A stretch of DNA of 64,000 nucleotides from UBA1858 sp965227695 (GTDB lineage Bacteria; Pseudomonadota; Gammaproteobacteria; UBA4575), in contig OZ245760.1 of the NCBI GenBank assembly GCA_965227695.1, forward strand, positions 2,108,001-2,172,000, read 5' to 3'. Shown piece by piece: positions 1 to 7,339 of the stretch. Each line of letters begins with the position of its first letter. Within the stretch, counting starts at the first letter, position 1. Made by a program: the position numbers and the translations under genes. The notes under the pieces were generated by a model. That model saw only the letters and a list, made by a program, of their open reading frames with translations, had not been told where the DNA came from and did no database searches.

Positions 1-2
1 TT

Positions 3-188
3 GGGCTGGGTGCCGTGGGTGGACTGATCACCGGTTACAATGAAGGGCAGGAACCACGCCTGGCCTTAGTCCCGTATTTATTCTTGACCAAGAACCGTTA
101 TACATTAAAAATCCATTACCTGCCGGAATTGGGCGATGTCAGCGATGATGCCATAGGTTTTGCCATCCGCATCAAATTTGATCGCTAA
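3..188 (+). CDS. C-terminal fragment of an unrecognised protein
   Basis: An open frame enters from the left edge and stops at TAA 186-188, giving about 61 residues with no start in view. The visible part begins with a glycine-rich stretch (GLGAVGGLITGYNEG) and continues with alternating polar and hydrophobic residues (LALVPYLFL, YTLKIHYLP, IGFAIRIKF). That pattern would fit beta strands, possibly the end of an outer-membrane barrel, but the last residues are F-D-R rather than a terminal aromatic. I do not recognise the family. It is separated by 76 bp from hinT, which has the same orientation. Confidence 0.55.
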   Translation, partial: GLGAVGGLITGYNEGQEPRLALVPYLFLTKNRYTLKIHYLPELGDVSDDAIGFAIRIKFDR

Positions 189-264
189 TCACATTTGCAC
201 TAACCCTATCTTTGAGGGCCAAATGATTGGTATTCTTATCGCTTTACTGAATTAATGAGCAAAC

Positions 265-612
265 ATGAGCGATCAGGAAACTTTATTCACCAAAATCATC
301 AACCGCGAAATACCAGCAGAGATTGTCTATGAAGATGAACACTGCATCGCATTTCGTGATATCAACCCCCAGGCGCCATTGCATATCCTGCTGGTTCCCA
401 AACAGGTAATAACCAAGTTATCTGAAAGCACGTCCAGCGAGAAAGACATCCTCGGACACCTGATGGTCATTGCACCTGAAATAGCAGCACAGGAAGGCTT
501 TGCTGATACTTTTCGGCTGGTAATCAACAACGGGGCAGAAGCCGGACAAAGTGTTTTTCATTTGCATCTGCATATTCTTGCAGGTAGAGACTTTCAATGG
601 CCTCCGGGATAA
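265..612 (+). CDS. hinT: HIT-family purine nucleoside phosphoramidase (HinT-like)
   Basis: This 115-residue protein belongs to the histidine triad family, whose HinT branch hydrolyses AMP-lysine and other adenosine phosphoramidates in the cytoplasm. The catalytic triad is visible as H99-x-H101-x-H103 in VFHLHLHIL. It is followed by the C-terminal GRDFQWPPG tail typical of bacterial HinT, and the N-terminal TLFTKIINREIPA is also characteristic. The length matches the family (about 110-120). The gene sits alone between an unrelated upstream gene and an inverted repeat just downstream. The family is clear; the physiological substrate is not knowable from sequence. Confidence 0.95.
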   Translation: MSDQETLFTKIINREIPAEIVYEDEHCIAFRDINPQAPLHILLVPKQVITKLSESTSSEKDILGHLMVIAPEIAAQEGFADTFRLVINNGAEAGQSVFHLHLHILAGRDFQWPPG

Positions 613-633
613 TTGATTATTAGTGAAATACAC

Positions 634-667
634 TGACTCTTGCCGGAAAACGCGCCGGGAAGAGTCA
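634..667 (+). terminator. Stem-loop downstream of hinT, possible terminator
   Basis: Tgactcttgccgg and ccgggaagagtca form a nearly perfect 13-bp stem around a short loop, 21 bp after the hinT stop. No run of T follows on either strand, so it is either a weak or Rho-assisted terminator or a transcript-end stabiliser. The remaining DNA up to position 826 shows no gene. Confidence 0.45.
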
Positions 668-826
668 TCACTGACAAGTGCCAAATAAGCTATCCTTTAT
701 TGACCCATGGTTTTCAAATTTCAACCTGGCAGGATGCAAACCCTCCAGCGGCAACTTTGAGCTGTTCAAAGCATCCGTGGTACAGCGGGGAACTCCCCCA
801 AATTTATAACCCGGGCTTGAAATTGA

Positions 827-1252
827 TTAGTGAATCTTTTTGTCTATCCAGGCAATCAGGCTTTGTATCTTATTCGGTTCTGCAGAACTTTTTTGCAGCA
901 CCTGCAGGCTATATCGCAGTTCATGTAACAAATGCTCGTAAGATTCAATTTTATGGCGCTGATAAGAGAGCTCTGTATTCGCTTTCATTAATTGCTGACG
1001 CAACTCGGCTTTACTTAATTCATGGGACAGTTTTTCAGACGCCGCCTGAAGCGAATTATCTTTAATTTTATTTACCCAACTCACCATGTCGGCATCTTCG
1101 ATACAGACATTCGGATGCAACTCGGTCAGGTCATCTATATGAACCATTCCTCTAACACATGGGAGCCGGCCTGTATTAATTTCAGATTGCAAATCTTTCG
1201 GTGTAATACCTACCAGAGTCGCAGCTTTATGAATTGTCACAAATCGCCCCAT
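827..1252 (-). CDS. Putative helix-turn-helix protein with C-terminal coiled coil
   Basis: This is a 141-residue protein of unknown function. Residues 1-45 (FVTIHKAATLVGITPKDLQSEINTGRLP) look like an excisionase/MerR-type winged helix that reads DNA through the A-A-x-L-x-G-I helix-turn-helix. Residues about 65-125 are charged, leucine-rich and helical with heptad spacing, suggesting a dimerising coiled coil. No effector or catalytic domain is visible. It lies downstream of the PilZ-domain gene on the same strand, with a 440-bp gap. A plus-strand frame overlaps it but has no recognisable content, so the minus-strand reading is preferred. The DNA-binding role is inferred only from the helix-turn-helix pattern. 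Confidence 0.7.
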   Translation of the reverse strand: MGRFVTIHKAATLVGITPKDLQSEINTGRLPCVRGMVHIDDLTELHPNVCIEDADMVSWVNKIKDNSLQAASEKLSHELSKAELRQQLMKANTELSYQRHKIESYEHLLHELRYSLQVLQKSSAEPNKIQSLIAWIDKKIH

Positions 1253-1691
1253 CTTCCCTCACTTAAAATTCTGTATGCAAATCACCAGGCTCAAAGAATA
1301 CTATTTATGACAGCCCCGTCGCTACTTCCCTGCCAATTTTAATACCGTCGACATCTATTTTAGGAATGACCAAATTTAATATATATACTTTAAAACACAA
1401 TATATCAGCACGTTACCGATTGAAAACTGCTTGCTTAATGCAATGTTATTGCATAAAGTTAATTGACAAGAAGAAAAATAAGAAGAAGAAAATTACTACG
1501 CTCACTATGCCCATAACGATCAATTTAATAATCGCATTATTAGTCCTGGTAATCAGTATTGGCGTATTTCTGCGTCGACACTAGAATCAGTAGATTAAGC
1601 GTAAAACTTAAAGAAGAATATCAGCTATCGCAGTCTGTGACACGCGATGTGCATCCGCGATGCGCCATGAAAAATTATAGTTCCCGGACAG
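1253..1691. other. AT-rich gap, no convincing gene
   Basis: This 439-bp stretch between two minus-strand genes is AT-rich, with purine runs (aagaagaaaaataagaagaag near 1468-1490). The only coding candidate is the tiny plus-strand frame at 1507-1584. No RNA gene or clear terminator was seen. Confidence 0.5.
1507..1584 (+). CDS. Possible 25-residue single-pass membrane peptide
   Basis: An ATG at 1507 opens a 25-codon frame, MPITINLIIALLVLVISIG followed by VFLRRH. This is one hydrophobic helix ending in basic residues, the usual topology of a bitopic small protein with a cytoplasmic C terminus. No good ribosome-binding site is spaced for this ATG; the purine-rich AAGAAG stretch ends about 17 bp upstream. 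In AT-rich DNA such a hydrophobic frame can occur by chance, so this is only a candidate. A longer in-frame start at 1366 would add an implausible lysine-rich leader. Confidence 0.25.
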   Translation: MPITINLIIALLVLVISIGVFLRRH

Positions 1692-2024
1692 TCATGGCGA
1701 TAATCTGTTGGGAAGCCCATGCCCCCGTCGAGTGGGTATATGTTTTCCGATAAACCCAAATCCTATACCTCCCTGAGAAATATGAGCGATGACCGCAAAT
1801 ACGCGAATCATTTTTGCCGTTCTTCCGCGATCGATTACAAAGACGAGTTGTATACGTCTGCCGACATAGGCTCTCTTGGGAATAAAATCAATAAAGACAC
1901 CCCGGGAACTTATATTACTTGGCTTACACCTCTCCAGTTCCAGTTGTTTACAGTACAAATAGACATTTTCTGATGTCGGGCGTCTGACACTAAGCCTTCT
2001 TTCCATATTTTTTCTTGCAGACAT
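1692..2024 (-). CDS. PilZ-domain protein, probable c-di-GMP receptor
   Basis: This 110-residue protein consists of a single PilZ domain, a small beta barrel that binds cyclic di-GMP. Both halves of the ligand signature are present: R10-x-x-x-R14 in ERRLSVRR, and N37-x-S39-x-x-G42 in SNISSRG. It is distinct from the type IV pilus PilZ encoded at 11525-11869, which lacks these residues. No output domain is attached, so it probably works through a protein partner. The basic N terminus and the tail RRGHGLPNRLSP are family-variable. Nearby genes do not indicate a pathway. Ligand binding is inferred from the motif. Confidence 0.85.
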   Translation of the reverse strand: MSARKNMERRLSVRRPTSENVYLYCKQLELERCKPSNISSRGVFIDFIPKRAYVGRRIQLVFVIDRGRTAKMIRVFAVIAHISQGGIGFGFIGKHIPTRRGHGLPNRLSP

Positions 2025-2444
2025 AACGTAGGAACATTGTGTAGTTTAAGATTTAATGACGCTACTCTACCAAAATTTCCAGTAAACTGAAGCATTTACA
2101 GGATTATTTACAGGAAACATCGACCACATCACGTGAAACAATAATAAATAGCCTTGGCCAATATTATATGCTGACTGTATATTATGTTAAATAGTATAGT
2201 TTTCATCCGAATTGGTTAAGATAATTGCTATTGACAAACAATCCTGGCGCGAGCCATCGGCATATTATGCGCAATTGAGATAAATCCTTGGTATCTGTCA
2301 CATTTTTACTTAGAATAGACAATATATATCGAAGTAGCAGAATCTACGCTTAAACATTAGCTTATGCGAACGTGATATGTGCCTTTGATATTTTGTTGTT
2401 ACAACTAAAAATTGTTATAAATTTACAACTTCGGAGTTAATAAA
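2025..2444. other. Divergent intergenic region
   Basis: The 420-bp AT-rich region separates the minus-strand PilZ gene from the plus-strand lipoprotein gene. Apart from the promoter at 2393-2421 I see no gene, RNA or repeat in it. Confidence 0.5.
2393..2421 (+). promoter_or_regulatory. Sigma-70-type promoter of the small lipoprotein gene
   Basis: TTGTTG at 2393-2398 and TATAAA at 2416-2421 are separated by exactly 17 bp. Transcription would start about 15 bp before the ATG at 2445, with the GGAG ribosome-binding site at 2433-2436 in a very short leader. Together with the strong terminator this makes a self-contained single-gene transcript, as expected for an abundant lipoprotein. Confidence 0.55.
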
Positions 2445-2765
2445 ATGCAAGATAAGTTATTAAAATCACTTCAAGCTTTGGCGATGGCAGGTACAGTTGT
2501 ATTTGCTGCAGGCTGCACTGTGACTGGTACTGAAGAACCCGCTGAAACAGTCGACCCACTCGCAGAAGTACGTGAAATTGCGAATGAGGCACTTCGTACG
2601 GCCAATACAGCTGCATTCAATGCAGCCACTGCAAAAGATTTGGCAACTTCGGCTCAGGAAACAGCAGATGCGGCCATGGAAGCTGCAACAGCGGCTCAGG
2701 CATGCTGTGATGCGAACTCACGTCGCATGAATGTTATGTTCCATGATTCAATGAAAGGCAAGTAA
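2445..2765 (+). CDS. Alanine-rich Lpp/OprI-like outer-membrane lipoprotein
   Basis: This 106-residue precursor has a lipoprotein signal with lipobox F-A-A-G-C24, so the mature protein would be lipidated at Cys24. Residues 42-87 (EVREIANEALRTANTAAFNAA onward) form alanine-rich heptads of the type that trimerise in Lpp and OprI. These proteins tie or brace the outer membrane to peptidoglycan. The last residue is lysine, the residue through which Lpp is linked to the cell wall. The protein is longer than E. coli Lpp and has an unusual Cys-Cys pair (QACCDAN) after the heptads. Covalent attachment to peptidoglycan is inferred; an L,D-transpeptidase gene that might do it lies just beyond on the opposite strand. 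Confidence 0.85.
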   Translation: MQDKLLKSLQALAMAGTVVFAAGCTVTGTEEPAETVDPLAEVREIANEALRTANTAAFNAATAKDLATSAQETADAAMEAATAAQACCDANSRRMNVMFHDSMKGK

Positions 2766-2789
2766 CAGGGCTTTCGTTTATGTATATTT

Positions 2790-2816
2790 AAAAAGCCCCG
2801 TTTTACGGGGCTTTTT
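2790..2816 (+). terminator. Rho-independent terminator after the lipoprotein gene
   Basis: AAAAAGCCCCG and CGGGGCTTTTT form a perfect stem around the loop TTTTA, followed by T-rich DNA. The flanking A and T tracts make it bidirectional, so it can also end the minus-strand L,D-transpeptidase transcript arriving from 2868. Confidence 0.9.
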
Positions 2817-2867
2817 ATTCTTTATCAGGTTGACGAACCCGTCACCTGGGAGACGAGATACAACCAA

Positions 2868-3815
2868 TCAATTAGCAGACATCAGGAAAGGTACCCCTGT
2901 TTTCCTGCGCGCCTCATCATAACCAATATCCCATAAAATTTTGAAATTTTCTTCCTTGATATCTTTTGTTTTCTCAACAACCAGCTGAACAAATTCAGTC
3001 AGATTTCTTGATGTGGCCAGTTCCTGTGTCTCAAGTTCAGAGTGTGTCTCAACATATAATTTGCTTTTTCTCCACCCCACTTTATATGGCTGATTGATAA
3101 TCGTGACTGGCGTATCCAAGTTAACACTATGGAACAGCTTTTCTATTCCAGTTGGATGCAAACGGATACAACCATGCGTCACACGCATGCCAATTCCTTC
3201 CGGTACATTTGTTCCATGTATCAGATACCCTGATAAACCCAGACCAATTTTATAGTCACCTAAAGGATTATCTGGCCCCGGAGGCACAACCTCAGGTAAT
3301 GGATCATTCCTCTCCTCATGTTCTTTTCTGATTGAAGCAGGTGGATACCAGTTTGGATTTGCAACTTTCGAGATAATACGTGTGTAACTCAAAGGCGTCT
3401 CCCACTGGCCACCTTTCCCGACACTAATGGGATATGTGGACACACTCGCCTTTTCCCCTTCAACCTGATGAAATTGATATAACCTTAGCTCAGCAAGATT
3501 GATCACTACTCCTTTTCTTTCTATGTTGGGCAGCACATATTGAGTTGGGATAATGATTTGTGAATCTTGCGTCGGTATCCAGGGGTCAACGTCTGGATTG
3601 GCATGAACCAATTCATTGAAACCAACCCGAAATCGCTGCGCAAGGGCTAAAAAATTATCACCTTCCTGTATCGTATGGATAGATATATTGCCCACGACAT
3701 CTTCACTGATATCGTAATGGTAAGTTTGGGCAATAGAAACTTTACTCAACACTGCCAATACCAAAACAAGGTAAAGCATATATATTTGCATTTTATTTTG
3801 CTTATTGAAATACAT
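2868..3815 (-). CDS. LysM-containing L,D-transpeptidase (YkuD family)
   Basis: This is a periplasmic enzyme that makes 3-3 peptidoglycan crosslinks or attaches lipoproteins to the wall. After an N-terminal signal (hydrophobic MLYLVLVLAVL, cut near SIA-QT) there is a LysM-like segment (IHTIQEGDNFLALAQRF) and then the YkuD domain. Its catalytic signature is visible as HGTNVPEGIG...THGCIRLHP, with the cysteine in HGCIRL. I start it at the ATG at 3815, which has GGGATAAG upstream and gives lysines before the hydrophobic core. The longest frame begins at 3866 inside the upstream gene and would bury the signal peptide. It is the last gene of a minus-strand series headed by sucA. The substrate, crosslinks or the Lpp-like protein next door, cannot be told. 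Confidence 0.9.
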   Translation of the reverse strand: MYFNKQNKMQIYMLYLVLVLAVLSKVSIAQTYHYDISEDVVGNISIHTIQEGDNFLALAQRFRVGFNELVHANPDVDPWIPTQDSQIIIPTQYVLPNIERKGVVINLAELRLYQFHQVEGEKASVSTYPISVGKGGQWETPLSYTRIISKVANPNWYPPASIRKEHEERNDPLPEVVPPGPDNPLGDYKIGLGLSGYLIHGTNVPEGIGMRVTHGCIRLHPTGIEKLFHSVNLDTPVTIINQPYKVGWRKSKLYVETHSELETQELATSRNLTEFVQLVVEKTKDIKEENFKILWDIGYDEARRKTGVPFLMSAN

Positions 3816-3843
3816 CTTATACTTATCCCAATTAATTATTAAG

Positions 3844-5205
3844 TCAATCACAGTATGCTGCATCAACTGCTTCCTCGATCACATCAAAGACCATATCAAC
3901 CTGTCCATTCTCTATAACATAAGGCGGTATAAAACATATGGTATTTCCCAAAGGTCTCAGCCAGATATGATTTTTTAGCGCATGCTGATACACCTTCAGA
4001 GCCCTTTGACACATACGTGCAGACGCACATTCACCCGGTTTGTCTTCCATCATATCCATGGCGAAAATCATACCCGTTTGTCGTGGCTGGCCAATACGGT
4101 GATGACCAGCAAAACGACTACCATTTTCTCCGATACGCCGTATAAGAGTTTTATTCCTTTGAATGGTATCCTGTGACCGGAACAGCTCCAGCGTAGCCAG
4201 GCCAGCTGCACAAGCAAGAGGATTGGCCATATAACTATCTGAGTCATAAGGACTCAACATAGTTCCCCCTTTACCATAAAAAACATGCTGGATTTCATTG
4301 GAAGTCAGCATCACAGAAAGCGGTAAGTGCCCACCGGTTAATCCACCAGACAAACACAAAAAGTCTGGCGTAATTTCGGCCTGTTCACAGGCAAACATAG
4401 TGCCGGTGCGTCCAAAACCCACCGTCGTTTCATCTGCAATAAAGTGAATCATAAAGTTGTTGCAGGCTTCTTTTAACAGAGCCAGATATTTTGCATTATA
4501 CATTTGCATGGCATGTGCAGATTGCACAAGCGGCTCAATGATAACGGCAGCAATTTCTTCATGTTTTTTACTTAATATTTGCTCAATGTAAGCAAATTTT
4601 TGTATTGCATAATCCTCGGGACATGAATGAGCTGATGGAACGAAACTCTGTTTGCCGGGGATTGTGATTAGTTCTGGTTTTGAACTCGGCGCATAGTTAT
4701 ATTGCCGCATACTCTGCAGAGGGAAAGTAGTAATTATGTTGTCATAACCAGAATTCTCTATAACAACAAATTTATTTTTCCTGCCCTGCCCGGTATTTAT
4801 CCAGTACCCAAGACTCATCGCCACTGCAGTTTGAATAGCAGACCTTGCACTATCGGTATAGAAACATTTTTGCAGGGATTCTGGTGTGATTTGAACTAAC
4901 TGCTCAGACAAGGAAATAACTGGCTGATGAGAAAAATCACACAAAGGCACATAGGCCAGTTTTTGCGCCTGAGTGATGATTGCATTATTAATTGCTTGAT
5001 TTGAATGACCAAATAAATTGACCCACCATGAGCTAAGGGCATCGAGATACTTGTTTCCATCATAATCTTCCAGCCATACACCATTGCCTTTTTTTATTGG
5101 TATCAGTGGAAAATCATTGGCTTCCTCCATTTGCAGATATGGATGCAGAACATGTGCCTGATCACGCTGTATAAGATCACTAGCGACAGAAGAAATTTCT
5201 TTCAT
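3844..5205 (-). CDS. BioA-like class III aminotransferase homologue lacking the PLP lysine
   Basis: The 453-residue protein aligns end to end with adenosylmethionine-8-amino-7-oxononanoate aminotransferase: DALSSWWVNLFGH, ADETTVGFGRTG and NPLACAAGLATLE. However, the residue that should form the Schiff base with PLP is gone. The BioA motif S-K-[GA]-L-T-G-G reads S-G287-G-L-T-G-G, while the paired PLP aspartate (D258) is kept at the family spacing of 29 residues. The phosphate-binding D-S-G-S-V reads D-S-A-R-S, and the Y-H-G-D-T motif reads G-Y-D-N-I. The frame is intact and full length, so this looks like a retained pseudoenzyme rather than a decaying gene. No other biotin gene is in the window. 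Its role is unknown. Confidence 0.85.
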   Translation of the reverse strand: MKEISSVASDLIQRDQAHVLHPYLQMEEANDFPLIPIKKGNGVWLEDYDGNKYLDALSSWWVNLFGHSNQAINNAIITQAQKLAYVPLCDFSHQPVISLSEQLVQITPESLQKCFYTDSARSAIQTAVAMSLGYWINTGQGRKNKFVVIENSGYDNIITTFPLQSMRQYNYAPSSKPELITIPGKQSFVPSAHSCPEDYAIQKFAYIEQILSKKHEEIAAVIIEPLVQSAHAMQMYNAKYLALLKEACNNFMIHFIADETTVGFGRTGTMFACEQAEITPDFLCLSGGLTGGHLPLSVMLTSNEIQHVFYGKGGTMLSPYDSDSYMANPLACAAGLATLELFRSQDTIQRNKTLIRRIGENGSRFAGHHRIGQPRQTGMIFAMDMMEDKPGECASARMCQRALKVYQHALKNHIWLRPLGNTICFIPPYVIENGQVDMVFDVIEEAVDAAYCD

Positions 5206-5261
5206 CAGAATCTCATCAAGAAAATTAATGCAAAATTACAGGCGAAAACACAGAGATAAGA

Positions 5262-5858
5262 TCATGCGTCAGTTAATCGCGTATAGATACGGTACCCGAG
5301 CAACCCGGCAAGGATAAAGGCATAAATCATCGGCTCACGGGTATCCGCCTTAACCAGCCACCAAAAGTGCAGTATAGCAAGAATCGAAATAACATAGATA
5401 AGTTTATGCAGTCTGTTCCAGTTTGCCTGTAGTTTTCGCTGCATCGAATTTGTTGATGTTAGAGCTAAAGGAGTCATCAGGAGAAATGCAGCAAACCCGA
5501 CAGTGATATAGGTTCTGTCACGAATATCTTCAATAATAAGGCGCCAATCAAGCCATTGATCCAAAATCAGATAGATTAAAAAATGGCATAGTACATAGAA
5601 AAAACATGTCACGCCAAATATCCTTCTTAGATGAATCAGCTGATTAAATCTGAAAATTCTACGCAAAGGACTCACAGCAAGTGTAACAAGAAGCAATCGC
5701 AGGGCCCACTCACCAGTGATATGGGTCAGTGCTTCAACCGGGTTCGCACTCAGGCTATCTTGATTAAATTTCCAGACAGCCAGAAATAGTGGCAACAACA
5801 ATAACAGTGTTATGATTGATTTAATAAATCGCCCACTCAAGTCAATCTTCGCCAGCAT
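5262..5858 (-). CDS. msrQ: Heme-binding membrane subunit MsrQ (YedZ)
   Basis: This 198-residue integral membrane protein has the ferric-reductase-like fold of MsrQ, which passes quinone electrons to the periplasmic molybdoenzyme MsrP to repair methionine sulfoxide in envelope proteins. About six hydrophobic helices are visible. The family pattern includes ITGEWALRLLLVTLAVSPLRR, RRIFGVTCFFYVLCHFLIY and NWNRLHKLIYVISILAILHFWW, whose histidines are the expected heme ligands. MsrP is normally encoded immediately upstream but here the upstream neighbour is lpd (64-bp gap), and no msrP is in the window. Either MsrP is elsewhere or MsrQ serves another partner. Confidence 0.9.
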   Translation of the reverse strand: MLAKIDLSGRFIKSIITLLLLLPLFLAVWKFNQDSLSANPVEALTHITGEWALRLLLVTLAVSPLRRIFRFNQLIHLRRIFGVTCFFYVLCHFLIYLILDQWLDWRLIIEDIRDRTYITVGFAAFLLMTPLALTSTNSMQRKLQANWNRLHKLIYVISILAILHFWWLVKADTREPMIYAFILAGLLGYRIYTRLTDA

Positions 5859-5921
5859 TCAGGCATACCCGTGTTAGTGATGCCAAAAATTCTTCCGGGT
5901 TCGTGTTAAGCGTGAACCAGG

Positions 5922-7337
5922 TTAAATGTGAATGGCTCGATCGTCCACATCAAGAGCGGCTTCATGCAAACCTTCTGATAGTGTTGGGTGCGCGTGTATC
6001 GACCTTGCCAGATCCTCTGCCGTTAACTCTGATTCGATCGCAATGACTGCCTCTGCAATGAGCTCGGATGCATTAGGGCCAATAATATGCGCTCCCAGAA
6101 GTGTATCTGTGTCTGCATCAGACAATAGCTTTATCATTCCTTCAGTCTCACCCATGGCTCTTGCCCTGCCAAGCGCCATAAAGGGAAATTGCCCTTTACG
6201 GTATTTTACATCTGCGTTAATAAGCTGCTGTTCGGTTTGACCGGCCCATGCAATCTCAGGCCATGTGTAAATCACCCATGGTACAGCAGCATAATTTACA
6301 TGCCCGTACTGACCCGCCAGATGTTCTGCAAGCGCGATACCTTCATCGGAACTTTTGTGTGCAAGCATCGCGCCTCCGATCACATCGCCAATGGCATAGA
6401 TATTTTCAATACTTGTCTGCCAATATTGGTTCGTTACGATGAAACCTTTATCATCCAGCTCGATATTAAGTCCATCCAACCCCAGTCCATCAGTGTTGGC
6501 ACGACGCCCTGTTGCCACAAGTAAACAATCTACCTCGGTTTGGCTCTTATTTTCCTGACTTGCTACAGTCAGTGCGACGCGACCGTCATTGATTTGTAGT
6601 GATTCGACTGTACAGCCCAAATTTATGTCGATTCCCTGTTTAGAGATAATTTTTTTTGCCTGGGTGCTAATATCCTCGTCCACAGATGGAAGAAACTGAT
6701 CTGCAGACTCCCAGACTGTGACAGCAGCTCCCAAACGTGACCAAATACTGGCCATCTCCAAACCTATAACACCGGCCCCAATAATGCCTAAATGCTTTGG
6801 AACTTGTGCCAGGGACAGTGCTCCCGTTGAATCCAGAATTTTCACCTGGTCAACCTCAGCGAACGGCAGCGCACAAGGCTTGGAACCAGTTGCAATGATT
6901 ATTGTTGTCGCAGAAACAGAATGTTCCTGTTCATTATTGATTGTTAACGTGTTCGCATCTGTGAATGTGGCTGCACCATGATAAAAAGCCACATTATTTT
7001 TTTTGAGTAAACCTTTCACTCCAGTTGTCAATGTTTTAACAACCTTCTCTTTTCTCTGTTGCATTTTGTCCAGATCAAGCATGCTCTCTTTGACATTAAT
7101 GCCATGCTTACCTGCATGATGATTGATAAAATCATAGTGATGACTTGAGTCAAGCAGCGCCTTCGAAGGGATACATCCAACATTAAGACAGGTGCCACCC
7201 GGACTTGGCTTGTTGTTTTTGTCAGAAGTCTGATCAATACAAGCGACAGACATACCCAATTGTGAACAGCGTATTGCGCAGACATATCCTGCCGGGCCTG
7301 CACCGATTACAATAATATCAAAGTGTTGTCTGTCCAT
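5922..7337 (-). CDS. lpdA: Dihydrolipoamide dehydrogenase (E3)
   Basis: The flavoprotein reoxidises the dihydrolipoyl groups of 2-oxo acid dehydrogenases with NAD+. Its 471 residues carry the N-terminal FAD site (IIVIGAGPAGY), the redox disulfide in GGTCLNVGCIPSK (C50/C55), the NAD site (IIGAGVIGLEM) and the C-terminal active-site HAHPTLSEG with its His-Glu pair. The gene follows sucB by only 2 bp, so this E3 is probably the dedicated partner of 2-oxoglutarate dehydrogenase, although lpd products are often shared with pyruvate dehydrogenase and glycine cleavage. Confidence 0.97.
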   Translation of the reverse strand: MDRQHFDIIVIGAGPAGYVCAIRCSQLGMSVACIDQTSDKNNKPSPGGTCLNVGCIPSKALLDSSHHYDFINHHAGKHGINVKESMLDLDKMQQRKEKVVKTLTTGVKGLLKKNNVAFYHGAATFTDANTLTINNEQEHSVSATTIIIATGSKPCALPFAEVDQVKILDSTGALSLAQVPKHLGIIGAGVIGLEMASIWSRLGAAVTVWESADQFLPSVDEDISTQAKKIISKQGIDINLGCTVESLQINDGRVALTVASQENKSQTEVDCLLVATGRRANTDGLGLDGLNIELDDKGFIVTNQYWQTSIENIYAIGDVIGGAMLAHKSSDEGIALAEHLAGQYGHVNYAAVPWVIYTWPEIAWAGQTEQQLINADVKYRKGQFPFMALGRARAMGETEGMIKLLSDADTDTLLGAHIIGPNASELIAEAVIAIESELTAEDLARSIHAHPTLSEGLHEAALDVDDRAIHI

Positions 7338-7339
7338 AA

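Noticed and set aside
640..1065. Plus-strand frame of 141 codons near the start of the window
   Set aside because: It overlaps the minus-strand helix-turn-helix gene and shows no domain-like pattern or ribosome-binding site.
2868..3866. Longer L,D-transpeptidase start at 3866
   Set aside because: It would overlap the upstream gene by 23 bp and put 17 non-signal residues before the signal peptide.
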